IMG/VR virus record: IMGVR_UViG_3300013117_000152
Span: 1-38,184 of that record
Reading direction: 5' to 3' (one strand)
Length of the DNA: 38,184 nt
From: a virus
Shown: positions 6,089 to 14,712 of the stretch, one piece after another
Position numbering within the stretch: the stretch's first letter is position 1
Layout: the number at the start of each line of letters is the position of its first letter
Made by a program: the position numbers and the translations under genes
Notes under the pieces: model-generated
What the model was told of the DNA's origin: nothing
The model's database searches: none
What the model saw: the letters and a program-made list of their open reading frames with translations, nothing else

Positions 6089-6265
6089 ATGAAAAACAAA
6101 ATCAACAAAATGAAGTATCTATCAGAACTAATCAAGGGCGTAATCCCCAGGGATATGTATGTTGATTATTACCACGAATCAGGAGGACTTGAATTTGTAA
6201 AGGTTGGTTGGAAGAAACAGATAGGGAGTATGCACCCTGACGATTTTATAGGAGGTAATGAGTAA
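6089..6265 (+). CDS. Hypothetical protein, 58 aa
   Basis: A short mixed protein with a central DYYHESGGLEFVKVGWKK segment that looks like two beta strands. The 3' end contains the GGAGG ribosome site of the next gene, and its last base is the first base of that gene's ATG. Family unknown. Confidence 0.55.
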   Translation: MKNKINKMKYLSELIKGVIPRDMYVDYYHESGGLEFVKVGWKKQIGSMHPDDFIGGNE

Positions 6266-6417
6266 TGGCAAAGGATAAGGGTAAGAATAGAACAAGAAAC
6301 AACAAACTCTGGAAAATTGGAGAAACATTCGGAAAGAGACCACCCACGTTTTTTAAAAAGATGTCTGAATTAGAACGTGGCAAGGGGACATTTGGTGGAG
6401 GAATGTCCAGACCGTAA
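6265..6417 (+). CDS. Small basic protein upstream of terminase, 50 aa
   Basis: Start ATG 6265 follows GGAGG (6251-6255). The product is strongly basic, rich in Lys/Arg/Gly and probably disordered except for a central helix, consistent with nucleic-acid contact. It lies just before the large terminase gene. Confidence 0.6.
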   Translation: MAKDKGKNRTRNNKLWKIGETFGKRPPTFFKKMSELERGKGTFGGGMSRP

Positions 6418-6442
6418 GGTTAACACACGTTAACTATATACT

Positions 6443-7837
6443 ATGGAGTTAACAAAACAAATACACGATTGGCTTGATAATTTACCAGAAGATAGCAAGA
6501 GAGAATATCTCGATAGATTAGAACGCAATCCATTTCTGCTGTATATTCCCCATTCTGTTCAGCGTAAGTTTCACCAATCCGATGCTAGGATTAGAGCTTT
6601 CTTCGGAGGTAATAGGTCGGGCAAGACTAGAGCTTTGTTACAGGAGGTTCTTTGGTATGCTACGGGGTTACATCCTTACAAAACAATAAAAGTTCCCGTA
6701 GATATATGGGTGGTTAGTTTGGATTTTCCTTCTTCCCGTGATGTTGTTCAACCCATGATTAGAAAGTTATTAGGTTCTGGCTATCTTAAAAGTTGGAGAG
6801 AGACAGATAGGATAGTTGAATTAACTAATGGTTCTACTATAGGTTTTAAATCCGTTGATTCTGGGTGGGAGAAGTTTCAGGGCACTGCAAAGCACGTAAT
6901 TGCATTTGATGAAGAACCCAAATGGAATGTCTATCAGGAATGCATAATGAGGATAGTTTCCACCAAGGGAGATATTATTATTGCTATGACACCCCTGCAC
7001 GGAATGACCTGGGTTTATGATGAAGTATATGAACCCTGGCTTGATGGAAGCAATGAGGATATTGAATGTTTTGTAGCTAAGACGAAAGATAATCCATATA
7101 TTGATAGTCAAGAAGTAGGCAGGATTGAAAAATCCTTTTACGATGAGGAAAAAACAGCCAGGTTAGAGGGTCGTTTTGTTGAGTTTGCTGGTTTAGTTTA
7201 TAAGGAATTTGATAAGAATATCCATTTGGTTAAAAGATTTACCATACCGCATCATTGGGTAAAGATACGGGGACTTGATCCTGGTTTGAATAATCCCACT
7301 GCTTGTATATGGTGGGCTATATCTCCAGAAGACGAACATTTTATTTATGATGAATACTACGAGATGGATAAGACTATCAAAGATTTTGCTCTAGATATAA
7401 AAGCCAAGACAGGTTTACAGAATATTTCCTACACGGTTATCGATCCTTCATCAGCCAATAGAAATCCCGCTCATCCAGAACTTAAATCCGTAAAGGAAGA
7501 ATACGCTAAGAATGGAATTTGGACACAGCCAGGCAATAAAGATGTGCTTTATGGTATAAACGCTGTTAAACAACTTTTACATCTAAACCCAAAGACGGGC
7601 AGGGCAAAATTATTCATTTTTGATGATTTGGAATTTATCAAGAAAGAGATTGTTCGTTATCGTTGGGATACATTCAGGCATCATTCCGAAGAACAAAATT
7701 TGAAAGAGAAACCCAAGAAAGTCTTGGACCACGCTATGGATGCTATGAGATATACCGCAGCTAGCGACCCTAGATATGTTTCTATGACTGAGAGTGAAGT
7801 TATAAGTAAGATGAGTTTCAAACCAACCAGGAGTTAG
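6443..7837 (+). CDS. terL: Terminase large subunit (ATPase and nuclease), 464 aa
   Basis: Two-domain packaging motor. The ATPase domain has Walker A GGNRSGKT (residues 55-62) and Walker B VIAFDEE (152-158). The C-terminal RNase H-fold nuclease shows IRGLDPGLNNPT, a VIDPSS strand and the final DHAMDAMRY acidic motif. Length and motif order match phage large terminases. It translocates DNA into the prohead through the portal and cuts it. No ribosome site is evident before ATG 6443, while three GTTAAC words (6419, 6429, 6448) surround the start. Confidence 0.95.
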   Translation: MELTKQIHDWLDNLPEDSKREYLDRLERNPFLLYIPHSVQRKFHQSDARIRAFFGGNRSGKTRALLQEVLWYATGLHPYKTIKVPVDIWVVSLDFPSSRDVVQPMIRKLLGSGYLKSWRETDRIVELTNGSTIGFKSVDSGWEKFQGTAKHVIAFDEEPKWNVYQECIMRIVSTKGDIIIAMTPLHGMTWVYDEVYEPWLDGSNEDIECFVAKTKDNPYIDSQEVGRIEKSFYDEEKTARLEGRFVEFAGLVYKEFDKNIHLVKRFTIPHHWVKIRGLDPGLNNPTACIWWAISPEDEHFIYDEYYEMDKTIKDFALDIKAKTGLQNISYTVIDPSSANRNPAHPELKSVKEEYAKNGIWTQPGNKDVLYGINAVKQLLHLNPKTGRAKLFIFDDLEFIKKEIVRYRWDTFRHHSEEQNLKEKPKKVLDHAMDAMRYTAASDPRYVSMTESEVISKMSFKPTRS

Positions 7838-7839
7838 TT

Positions 7840-8010
7840 ATGCCAAAAGGAACGAAGGTTCATAGATTATATGAGAGATTAAAAAGAAAGGGATATTCCA
7901 CTACTTCAGCAGTTAAGATTGCACAGCATCAGACTGGATTAAGTCTTAAAACGGGAAAACCCCCAAAGAGTAAACCTAATAGAAAACGTAGAAGAAGGCG
8001 TAGAAGATGA
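7840..8010 (+). CDS. Arg-rich small DNA-binding-like protein, 56 aa
   Basis: A helical N-terminus (HRLYERLKRKG ... AVKIAQHQTG) is followed by SLKTGKPPKSKPN and a terminal run of seven Arg. Small proteins of this PKGTKV...SLKTGK type are familiar near phage terminase genes; their role is not established. The basic tail suggests DNA binding or neutralisation. It follows terL by two bases and overlaps the next gene by ATGA. Confidence 0.7.
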   Translation: MPKGTKVHRLYERLKRKGYSTTSAVKIAQHQTGLSLKTGKPPKSKPNRKRRRRRRR

Positions 8011-8246
8011 GTGAAATACACGCCAGGGCACAAAAAGTTTTTACTATCGCTGGTAACTATCAGACACGTATAGATTATGAGGCGGGGGATGACCCCATTT
8101 ATGTTGGGATAGCCTTACGAGGAATAGCCACAACTGACGAAAAATGGTTTATTCAAAAACTTACTTGGAGTAGTAGTAAACCCACCCTTATACAATCGGC
8201 TATAGATGTTGATTGGGATAATCGCACTACTCATACTTATAGTTAA
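8007..8246 (+). CDS. Conserved-type phage protein, 79 aa
   Basis: A beta-rich protein with YVGIALRGIATTDEKW, a long central strand region and a C-terminal DWDNRTTHTYS motif, a pattern I associate with small phage structural or appendage proteins of unknown role. It begins within ATGA overlapping the previous gene and is followed by the transglycosylase. Function not assigned. Confidence 0.7.
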   Translation: MSEIHARAQKVFTIAGNYQTRIDYEAGDDPIYVGIALRGIATTDEKWFIQKLTWSSSKPTLIQSAIDVDWDNRTTHTYS

Positions 8247-8259
8247 TCAAGGAGTTAAT

Positions 8260-8682
8260 ATGGAGAATTTTGACCACGAATTTATGAGTGCATTAATTGA
8301 TATTGAAAGTTCTAATAATCCTAAAGCATTTAATCCCGAAACAAATGCTAGGGGTCTTACGCAGATTACACCTATCGCTTGGCAGGATTTAACTGTGCGT
8401 TATCCAGAAAGATATTCAAAATTAAAATTTGAGAGAGATATGTTTAAACCAGATGTGGCATTGCAGGCAGGTAAGGATTATTTGGAAATTTTAAAAGGTT
8501 ATTTAAAGCATTATGGTATTCCCATCACGATGGATAATTTAATTGCTGGGTATAATTGGGGAATTGGCAATCTAAAGGAATTTGGATTAGAAAATGCACC
8601 AGCAGAAACAAAAAAATATATTGGAAAAATGAGGCATCTATTACAGCCACAATCGGAACAACTAGATGCCGATTATAAATAG
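8260..8682 (+). CDS. Lytic transglycosylase (SLT, lysozyme-like), 140 aa
   Basis: SLT-domain motifs are all present: IESSNNPKAFN with catalytic Glu, GLTQI, and YNWGIGNL, then a closing ETKKYIGKM helix. The enzyme cleaves the peptidoglycan glycan strand. Placed between terminase and portal, it is probably virion-associated and helps DNA entry, rather than the main endolysin. I chose ATG 8260, with AAGGAG at 8249-8254, over an upstream ATG at 8206 that lies inside the previous gene. Confidence 0.88.
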   Translation: MENFDHEFMSALIDIESSNNPKAFNPETNARGLTQITPIAWQDLTVRYPERYSKLKFERDMFKPDVALQAGKDYLEILKGYLKHYGIPITMDNLIAGYNWGIGNLKEFGLENAPAETKKYIGKMRHLLQPQSEQLDADYK

Positions 8683-8693
8683 GGAAGGTTACA

Positions 8694-10631
8694 ATGGCAA
8701 GAAAGAAGAAAGATACTCCCGTATTGAAAAGCGACCCCGTAGCTGATTGGGTAGTAGCTCGATACAATGAATCAAAAAATTATTATAATCCATTATATTT
8801 GAAATTTGAAGATTGGGATGACCAATATTTTTCTATACCTTCATCAAGAAGATATGATTGGCAATCCAATGTTTTTGTTCCAGCTACCTATAAGGCAATA
8901 AAAACATTATTGGCTAGAATTGTTGCTGCTTTATTTTCAACTAATCCACCCTTCGATGCTGTGGGTGTTGAGGAAAAGGATAAGCCTGGTGAAATTCCTA
9001 AAAAGAGATTGGTTGCGTATCAATTTGAAAAGACCAGGGTGTTTGAAAAATTTATAACTTTTGTTCTACAGGCATTGATAAGAGGAACTTCTATAGGTAA
9101 GGTTTATTGGAAAAAGGAGAATACTTTTGTGCCTCGTATTGTTAATTACGAAGAAGAGGTCTTAGTAAGTGTTGATGAGAAGGGTAAGCCTTTAAAGGGT
9201 AAAAAGAAACGCAAGATTATTGAGAAGAAACAAAAAAAAGTATATGACGAAAAGATACTTTACGAAGGACCAGAGTTTGATGTTTTAGATATTTATGGTG
9301 GGGTATTTCCTGATCCTTATGTTACCAAACTAAATGATGGATATTTAATTCATCGTTTGGTAAGAACAGAAGATTATCTTAGAAAAAATGCTAATAAATA
9401 TGAGAATATCTCTCTTGCACTCAATACGGAATACCCAGGAGAGGAACATTGGCAACACTCAAGGTTAGAGAATATTGGATTATCAGAACCCCAATATACT
9501 ATAAAGACAGCAGATAATCAGGCAGTAGAACAAAAAGGATTAAACAAATATGAATTATTAGAGTGCCATTGTAAATATGACATAAACAATGATGGATTTT
9601 TGGAAGATAGTATTATCACAGTTTGCAATAGAACAGTTGTAATTAAAAAAGCTCTCAATCCTTATCCAGAGGGTTGTTTTGTGAAGATTGGTTTTATGCC
9701 CATATTAAATGAATTTTTCTGGCAAGGTGTTTGTGAGTTGGTAGAGCCATTACAGGAAGAATTAAATGATAAAAGAAATCAACGTCTTGATAATGTTAAT
9801 TTGGTATTACAAAAAATATTGACCTATGTAGAGGGGGCGGTTGATACTAGAATTTTAAAGAACTTCGTATTTGCTCCTGGTGCGAGATTACCAGTTAAAG
9901 ATATTAATGCTCTTAAATGGGAATCCCCCGATGATGTAACCGCATCGAGCTACAACGAAGAACAAATTTTAGCAGGCGATATACAAGAAACATCTGGAGC
10001 TGTTAATGTGTTGATGCCGAGTGCCAAATCCTCCGATATACACAGAACTGCATCTGGATTATTTATGTTAAAGGGAGAGGCAGAGACCTCGATAAAGCTT
10101 ATTGTTCAATTAATGGAAACCACAGGTTTGGCAGAAATAGCCAAGAAATATGACATATTAAATGATAGTTTTATGACCAGACCCTTAACCGTGAGAATAC
10201 TCGGAAAGCAAGGATATGAATATCCGATGATTTCTCCTGAAGATGTCAGATATTATAATTGTGATTTTATATTCAAGGGTGCATCTGCGTATGTAAATAG
10301 AGAAATCCGTTTAGCACAATTAGCAAAATTGATGGATGTGTTTTCTAAGATGCCTGGGCTAGCTCAAAGACTAGACCCCGATAAATTGGTTAAGATGGTG
10401 GCTAATACCCTAGGTTTTGATGAGAATGAATTAATGCTAAAACAGATTAATCCATTATTGCAACAGGCAGGATTAAATCCACAATTAAACAATCAGGGAT
10501 TAGGTGGTCAACCTGCTAATGTGGGTTATACGCCTGAAGGAAATGATGCTTTGCAGAATATGGTGAATCAAGGATTACCGTTAGAAAATATAGAAGGAGT
10601 AATGGAAGGACTGCGAGGACAGACACAATGA
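8694..10631 (+). CDS. Portal protein, 645 aa
   Basis: Size, position between terminase and scaffold/capsid genes, and sequence (DWVVARYNESKNYY ... DWDDQYFSI ... WQSNVFVPATYKAIKTLLARI) fit the large portals of podovirus-like phages with N4-gp56 capsids. The protein forms the dodecameric DNA channel at one capsid vertex. A lysine-rich loop (GKKKRKIIEKKQKK) near residue 165-178 is probably exposed. The C-terminus is Asn/Gln/Gly-rich and likely disordered. Its stop overlaps the next ATG by 4 bases. Confidence 0.88.
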   Translation: MARKKKDTPVLKSDPVADWVVARYNESKNYYNPLYLKFEDWDDQYFSIPSSRRYDWQSNVFVPATYKAIKTLLARIVAALFSTNPPFDAVGVEEKDKPGEIPKKRLVAYQFEKTRVFEKFITFVLQALIRGTSIGKVYWKKENTFVPRIVNYEEEVLVSVDEKGKPLKGKKKRKIIEKKQKKVYDEKILYEGPEFDVLDIYGGVFPDPYVTKLNDGYLIHRLVRTEDYLRKNANKYENISLALNTEYPGEEHWQHSRLENIGLSEPQYTIKTADNQAVEQKGLNKYELLECHCKYDINNDGFLEDSIITVCNRTVVIKKALNPYPEGCFVKIGFMPILNEFFWQGVCELVEPLQEELNDKRNQRLDNVNLVLQKILTYVEGAVDTRILKNFVFAPGARLPVKDINALKWESPDDVTASSYNEEQILAGDIQETSGAVNVLMPSAKSSDIHRTASGLFMLKGEAETSIKLIVQLMETTGLAEIAKKYDILNDSFMTRPLTVRILGKQGYEYPMISPEDVRYYNCDFIFKGASAYVNREIRLAQLAKLMDVFSKMPGLAQRLDPDKLVKMVANTLGFDENELMLKQINPLLQQAGLNPQLNNQGLGGQPANVGYTPEGNDALQNMVNQGLPLENIEGVMEGLRGQTQ

Positions 10632-10846
10632 GCTTGAAATCAGATGCTAACGAAATAGGTCTTTTAGTATCATACGAAGGTTGGAGAATATACGAAAAAG
10701 AATTGCAGGACGCATTTGATAAGGAATATGAAAAATTAAGGAAATGTCCAAGAGATTCTGCTTTCTATAAAACGCAAGGTTTTTTGGATGGACTGGAATA
10801 TGCCTTGAAAATTCCAGATATTTTGAAATCCCGTGGGGAACTATAA
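10628..10846 (+). CDS. Hypothetical protein, 72 aa
   Basis: A mostly helical protein (WRIYEKELQDAFDKEYEKL, then a short second helix) starting within the portal stop (ATGA). Position between portal and scaffold suggests a head-assembly accessory, but no family is recognised. Confidence 0.7.
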   Translation: MSLKSDANEIGLLVSYEGWRIYEKELQDAFDKEYEKLRKCPRDSAFYKTQGFLDGLEYALKIPDILKSRGEL

Positions 10847-10872
10847 GATAGTCCACAAAAAAGGAGGAAAAA

Positions 10873-11859
10873 GTGGGTAAAAAGAAAAGCGATAACCCGA
10901 AGAAAGAGGAGAAGAAACCAGAAAATATGAACGCATCCGAATTGGAAGATTATATTTCTACTCAATCCAAGGTCGTGGAATTAAACCCAGATGGCACAAG
11001 GGTAGAAAAAGAACCTAAAGAGCCAGAAAAAAAAGAAGAAGCATCAAAAGAAAAACAAGAGGTAATTTCTCCTGTTGAAGAGGAAGTTTGGTATAAAGAT
11101 TTTTCTCCCGAATTCCAAGAATTAGCGAAGAAAAAGGGTTGGAAATCTATGGAGGATTCCATAAAATCCTACCAAGAAGCCGAAAAGAAGATTTCTTTAC
11201 AAGGTGAGGAATCTTCCAAGTCTAAAAAACAGGTAGAAGCCTATAAACAAACTCTTTCCCAAATTTATGATCTTGATGAAGCAGGTAATATTGTAGGGAT
11301 TAAACAGTCTGTGCAACAACCCCAACAAACCCCTGATCAGCAAGACCAACTTGCAGGGATAAGACCTTATTTTCCAGATTGGACTGACGAGCAAATTATG
11401 GCGAATATCGGTTTAATCGGTCTGATGGTTAATTCTGCATTAAAGAATTACGATTCAGGTTTGGAAAAGAAACTCGAACCCTTGCATGAGATAAAATTTG
11501 AGAGAGAAGTCGAAAAACAAAAGAAATTAGTAAGAGACAAATATGAAGATGATTACAAGACATTTGAAGGTGAAATTAATGATAAACTTTCAAAGCTTCC
11601 TCCTCAACTGAGGGCAAAGGAAGGCAGCGTAGAAACCATACTTCTTACTATTAGAGGTGAACATACGCCTGAGTTACTCCAGCAGGCTACAAAAAATGCT
11701 CAGACAGAAGTGAAAAATATAGAAGCAAAAAAGGGAGATACCTTTGTTGAGGGCACGGGTAAATCTTCTGTTCCGACACCCCCACCAGATATTGGGAAAA
11801 TGTCATCTGCTGAATTAGAGGAGTATATCAAAAAACACCCAAATTATGGGAAAAAGTGA
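10873..11859 (+). CDS. Putative head scaffolding protein, 328 aa, GTG start
   Basis: A very charged, Lys/Glu-rich, helical protein immediately before the major capsid gene, where scaffolding proteins are encoded. Scaffolds guide coat assembly and then leave the prohead. GTG 10873 is preceded by AAGGAGG (10861-10867). A ten-residue motif MNASELEDYI at residues 19-28 recurs as MSSAELEEYI at 310-319, so both termini carry nearly the same short helix. The middle has a folded-looking segment (IRPYFPDWTDEQIMANIGLIG). Confidence 0.8.
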   Translation: MGKKKSDNPKKEEKKPENMNASELEDYISTQSKVVELNPDGTRVEKEPKEPEKKEEASKEKQEVISPVEEEVWYKDFSPEFQELAKKKGWKSMEDSIKSYQEAEKKISLQGEESSKSKKQVEAYKQTLSQIYDLDEAGNIVGIKQSVQQPQQTPDQQDQLAGIRPYFPDWTDEQIMANIGLIGLMVNSALKNYDSGLEKKLEPLHEIKFEREVEKQKKLVRDKYEDDYKTFEGEINDKLSKLPPQLRAKEGSVETILLTIRGEHTPELLQQATKNAQTEVKNIEAKKGDTFVEGTGKSSVPTPPPDIGKMSSAELEEYIKKHPNYGKK

Positions 11860-11874
11860 GGTGTAGTAATATAA

Positions 11875-12927
11875 ATGGCTGATATTCTTAGTAACACTAC
11901 CAACCTTAGTAATTTAGTTCCTACTCTGTATAGCAAGAGATTGCTGGAAAGATTAGAACCGAATTGTAGGGCTTATCAATTAGCGGAAAAACGAACCATT
12001 CCTGCTAATTCAGGTAAAACTATACTTTGGAATAGATATGTGCAGTTGGATGAGGGTATGTCATTGACTGAGGGAACAGTTCCTGGACCTTCAGCTTTGT
12101 CAACCGTCACCGTATCTGCAACTCTAGTCCAATATGGCAACCTAGTTAAGATAACCGATTTGGTGGAAGAGGCTGCTATTTCTAACGTGGTCAAAGACGC
12201 AGTTGATGTCTTAGGTGATAATGCTGCAAAGACCATCGATAAATACATTCTCAACCAAATTGGTTGGTATGGTTCTGCTATAGGAGCTTTATCAGCTTGT
12301 TCTGCGACATTTACAAGTTACCAGTTTGGAACTCTCTATAGTAAAACATCGGGTAGTTTGGATGGTGAATTTTGGGGTGACCCTTCAACATTCGTTAATG
12401 CATCAGATATGGTCAGTTTACCGATTTCGGTATCTGCTATCAGGAAAACTGTTACTCATTTAAGGGAATTAAATGTTTCCCCCCTTGATGATGGTTTCTA
12501 TCATTCGATGATTCACCCTACAGCTATCGATGCACTTAGAGGGCATACGGACTGGATAACATGGAATCAATATACTCGACCAGAGAAAATGGAAAGAGGT
12601 CTTATGGGTGAAGTTGAAGGAGTAAAATTCTATGATGATCCCAATATGTCAACTTCCAATTTCTCAGGTATGCAGGTATCAACTTGTATCGGTTCTTCAT
12701 TTGGAACAGTATATGGCACTATAATCTTCGGAAGAGGTGCTTACGCTGTTACCGAATTAGAAGGTGCTGGCACAGGTGATAATGCAACAAAGGTTTATGT
12801 TGTTCCAAGGTCCAGACCTGATAAAGCTGACCCACTACAGCAGTTTAGTTATGTGGGTTATAAGGCGACATTAGCAGCAAAAATTCTTAACCCAAGTTGT
12901 GGTGTTGTTTTAATCACAAATATATAG
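11875..12927 (+). CDS. Major capsid protein, N4-gp56 family, 350 aa
   Basis: The N-terminal half has the family hallmark: ELVPTLYSKRLLERL-like start, GKTILWNRY, LTEGTVPGPSALSTVTVSA, QYGNLVKITDLVE and DNAAKTIDKYI. The C-terminal part with GRGAYAVTEL and PLQQFSYVGYKA closes the fold. It forms the icosahedral shell (HK97 fold). Usual family length is about 300-400 aa. It follows the scaffold by 15 bases and is followed by a strong hairpin at 12945-12972. Confidence 0.92.
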   Translation: MADILSNTTNLSNLVPTLYSKRLLERLEPNCRAYQLAEKRTIPANSGKTILWNRYVQLDEGMSLTEGTVPGPSALSTVTVSATLVQYGNLVKITDLVEEAAISNVVKDAVDVLGDNAAKTIDKYILNQIGWYGSAIGALSACSATFTSYQFGTLYSKTSGSLDGEFWGDPSTFVNASDMVSLPISVSAIRKTVTHLRELNVSPLDDGFYHSMIHPTAIDALRGHTDWITWNQYTRPEKMERGLMGEVEGVKFYDDPNMSTSNFSGMQVSTCIGSSFGTVYGTIIFGRGAYAVTELEGAGTGDNATKVYVVPRSRPDKADPLQQFSYVGYKATLAAKILNPSCGVVLITNI

Positions 12928-12944
12928 AGGTTAATTAAGATAAA

Positions 12945-12972
12945 GGGGCTATTACTCCTCAACGATAGCCCC
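12945..12972 (+). terminator. Strong hairpin after major capsid gene (no U-tract)
   Basis: GGGGCTAT (12945-12952) and ATAGCCCC (12965-12972) form a perfect 8-bp stem with a 12-base loop, 17 bases after the capsid stop. No T-run follows, so it may be a partial terminator, an mRNA 3' stabiliser or a processing site that sets capsid mRNA above the downstream sugar genes. Confidence 0.55.
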
Positions 12973-12984
12973 CTGCTCAAAAAT

Positions 12985-13602
12985 ATGAAGGAAAGAAGAA
13001 TATTAGGTATAGCATCCCATCCCGACGATTTAGAATTTGGTTGTTTTGGGACTTTTAAGAGATACCAGCAACAAGGTTATAAATTATATTATCTTATCCT
13101 TACTAATGGTGGTGATTCTGGAAATGGCGACATAAGAAAAGAAGAACAAAGCGAGGCAGCAGATTTATTAAAGGCAGAAGTTAAATTCCAAAATTTGCCT
13201 TCTGCATATTTGAATAATGATTCTGGCAGGGAAACCATTAAGGCAATAGAAAATTCAATAAATTTAGTGAAGCCACAAGTAATATTTACTCATTCTGATA
13301 ACGACAGACATCAAGATCATAGATTGGTTAATAAAGCAACGACATCGGCTTGTAGATTTTTTCAAGGTCAATTATATTTTTATGAAGGACATAGTTCTTT
13401 GAAATATTTTAAACCTAATCTTGTATATAGAATTGATGCTTTCTTTGAAGATAAACTAAGAACAATGAATCTGTTTATAAGCCAAGCGACAAAGTTCTAT
13501 ATGAATCCAAAGGTAATTCGAGCCATAGCAACATTTCGTGCTGCTCAATTTGGTTTTTTGGGTAAGGCGGAAGCCTTTGAAGTAGGAGGAATAGTTAGAT
13601 GA
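12985..13602 (+). CDS. PIG-L family sugar N-deacetylase, 205 aa
   Basis: The zinc-binding SHPDD motif (residues 11-15) and the second ligand cluster DNDRHQDH (His109, His112) define a PIG-L/LmbE metalloamidase, which removes N-acyl groups, typically acetyl from GlcNAc-type sugars. Length is normal for the family. No ribosome site precedes ATG 12985; the capsid hairpin lies just before it. First gene of the sugar cassette, overlapping the next by 4 bases. The substrate is probably a nucleotide sugar or sugar lipid made by the neighbouring enzymes. Confidence 0.9.
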   Translation: MKERRILGIASHPDDLEFGCFGTFKRYQQQGYKLYYLILTNGGDSGNGDIRKEEQSEAADLLKAEVKFQNLPSAYLNNDSGRETIKAIENSINLVKPQVIFTHSDNDRHQDHRLVNKATTSACRFFQGQLYFYEGHSSLKYFKPNLVYRIDAFFEDKLRTMNLFISQATKFYMNPKVIRAIATFRAAQFGFLGKAEAFEVGGIVR

Positions 13603-14315
13603 AGCATTTGGTTGTCGGATTTGGAGATGTTGGTAGGGGGCTTTATGAAATATTGCAAGAAAATAAAAAAGAGGTTGTAACTATTGATAAAGATAACAAC
13701 TTAGAGGGGAAATTTGATGTTCTGCATATTTGTTTTCCTTATTCAGCTCAATTTATAGATTATATTCACGATTACATAGCAAAATATAATCCATCTTTAG
13801 TTATTATTCATTCTACTGTAGCACCTGGCACGACAGAAAACATTAGGTTTATTAAAACAGTTCATTCTCCCGTAAGGGGAAGATACCCCCGAATGGCAGG
13901 AGATATAAAATCTTATATTAAATATTTCGGAGGGAAACATTCCGAAGAGGCTTCAAATATTTTTCAAGAAATGGGCTTGAGGACAAAGTGTTTTAAATCT
14001 GCTAAAGTTACTGAATTAGGAAAATTATTGTCTAATATTCGCTGGGGATTGAATATTGCTTTCGCACAGGAACAAAAAAGAATGTGTGAATATTATGGCA
14101 TAAGCTATGAAGAAGTTGTAAATGAATTTGAACATTCACGTAATGAAGGATTAAAAAAGATTAACCGTCAGAATGTTGTTATGCCAATATTATTTCCTGG
14201 ATATATTGGTGGGCATTGTGTAATGCCTAACGTAAATATCCTTATGCAGGAATATCCCTCAATGTTTTTAAGAGTGATAGTTGATAGCAACGAAAGATAT
14301 GGACAAAAAATATAA
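13599..14315 (+). CDS. UDP-sugar dehydrogenase-like protein lacking C-terminal domain, 238 aa
   Basis: The N-terminus is a Rossmann nucleotide-binding fold (VVGFGDVG). Later segments follow UDP-glucose/ManNAc dehydrogenases: [11 protein letters not shown], a central helix with ELGKLLSN, and GGHC with Cys207 in the place of the catalytic thiol. The usual ~130-aa C-terminal UDP-binding domain is absent and the normal PxDP after the Cys is MPN. It may be a reduced oxidoreductase, act with a partner, or be inactive. Beside a 2-epimerase, oxidation of UDP-ManNAc is the obvious but unproven reading. Confidence 0.7.
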   Translation: MKHLVVGFGDVGRGLYEILQENKKEVVTIDKDNNLEGKFDVLHICFPYSAQFIDYIHDYIAKYNPSLVIIHSTVAPGTTENIRFIKTVHSPVRGRYPRMAGDIKSYIKYFGGKHSEEASNIFQEMGLRTKCFKSAKVTELGKLLSNIRWGLNIAFAQEQKRMCEYYGISYEEVVNEFEHSRNEGLKKINRQNVVMPILFPGYIGGHCVMPNVNILMQEYPSMFLRVIVDSNERYGQKI

Positions 14316-14712
14316 ATCCTACGAACCTGTAAATATTTATCCTACCGCAGAAATTGGAGAAGGCGCTCATATTGGTATGTTTGCCGAGATAGGCGACTGT
14401 GTAAAAGTTGGTAAATATTGCAAGATTGGCGCAGGAGCATTTATTCCCAAAGGTGTAACGATTGAAGATGAGGTTTTTATTGGTCCTAATGTTGTTTTTT
14501 GCAACGACAAGCATCCAAGGGCAATAGGTGGTTGGGTAGTAACTCCCATATTGGTTGAAAAGGGGGCGTCTATTGGGGCTAATGCGACTATTCTTCCAGG
14601 TGTGAGAATTGGAAGAAACGCAAGAATAGGTGCTGGTTCAGTAGTAACCAAAAGTATTCCACAAGATGAATCTTGGGCGGGAAATCCTGCAATAAAAATA
14701 AATAAAATATGA
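14299..14712 (+). CDS. Hexapeptide-repeat acyltransferase (WbpD/WlbB-like), 137 aa
   Basis: Repeated [IV]G-x-x-x-x turns ([42 protein letters not shown]) build a left-handed beta helix. [15 protein letters not shown] and the terminal AGNPAIKI are typical of the O-antigen N-acetyltransferases that acylate amino-sugar nucleotides with acetyl-CoA; the His in NDKHP is the likely base region. Trimeric in the family. ATG 14299 is preferred over a TTG at 14281. It overlaps the genes on both sides. Confidence 0.88.
   Translation: MDKKYKSYEPVNIYPTAEIGEGAHIGMFAEIGDCVKVGKYCKIGAGAFIPKGVTIEDEVFIGPNVVFCNDKHPRAIGGWVVTPILVEKGASIGANATILPGVRIGRNARIGAGSVVTKSIPQDESWAGNPAIKINKI

Noticed and set aside
6419-6453. 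Three GTTAAC words around the terL start as a pac site
   Set aside because: Short AT-rich palindromes are common in this sequence; there is no supporting spacing or repeat elsewhere.
8206-8259. Upstream ATG giving the transglycosylase a hydrophobic N-terminal signal-like peptide
   Set aside because: It lies within the coding end of the previous gene (DWDNRTTHTYS region) and has no ribosome site, whereas ATG 8260 has AAGGAG at ideal distance.
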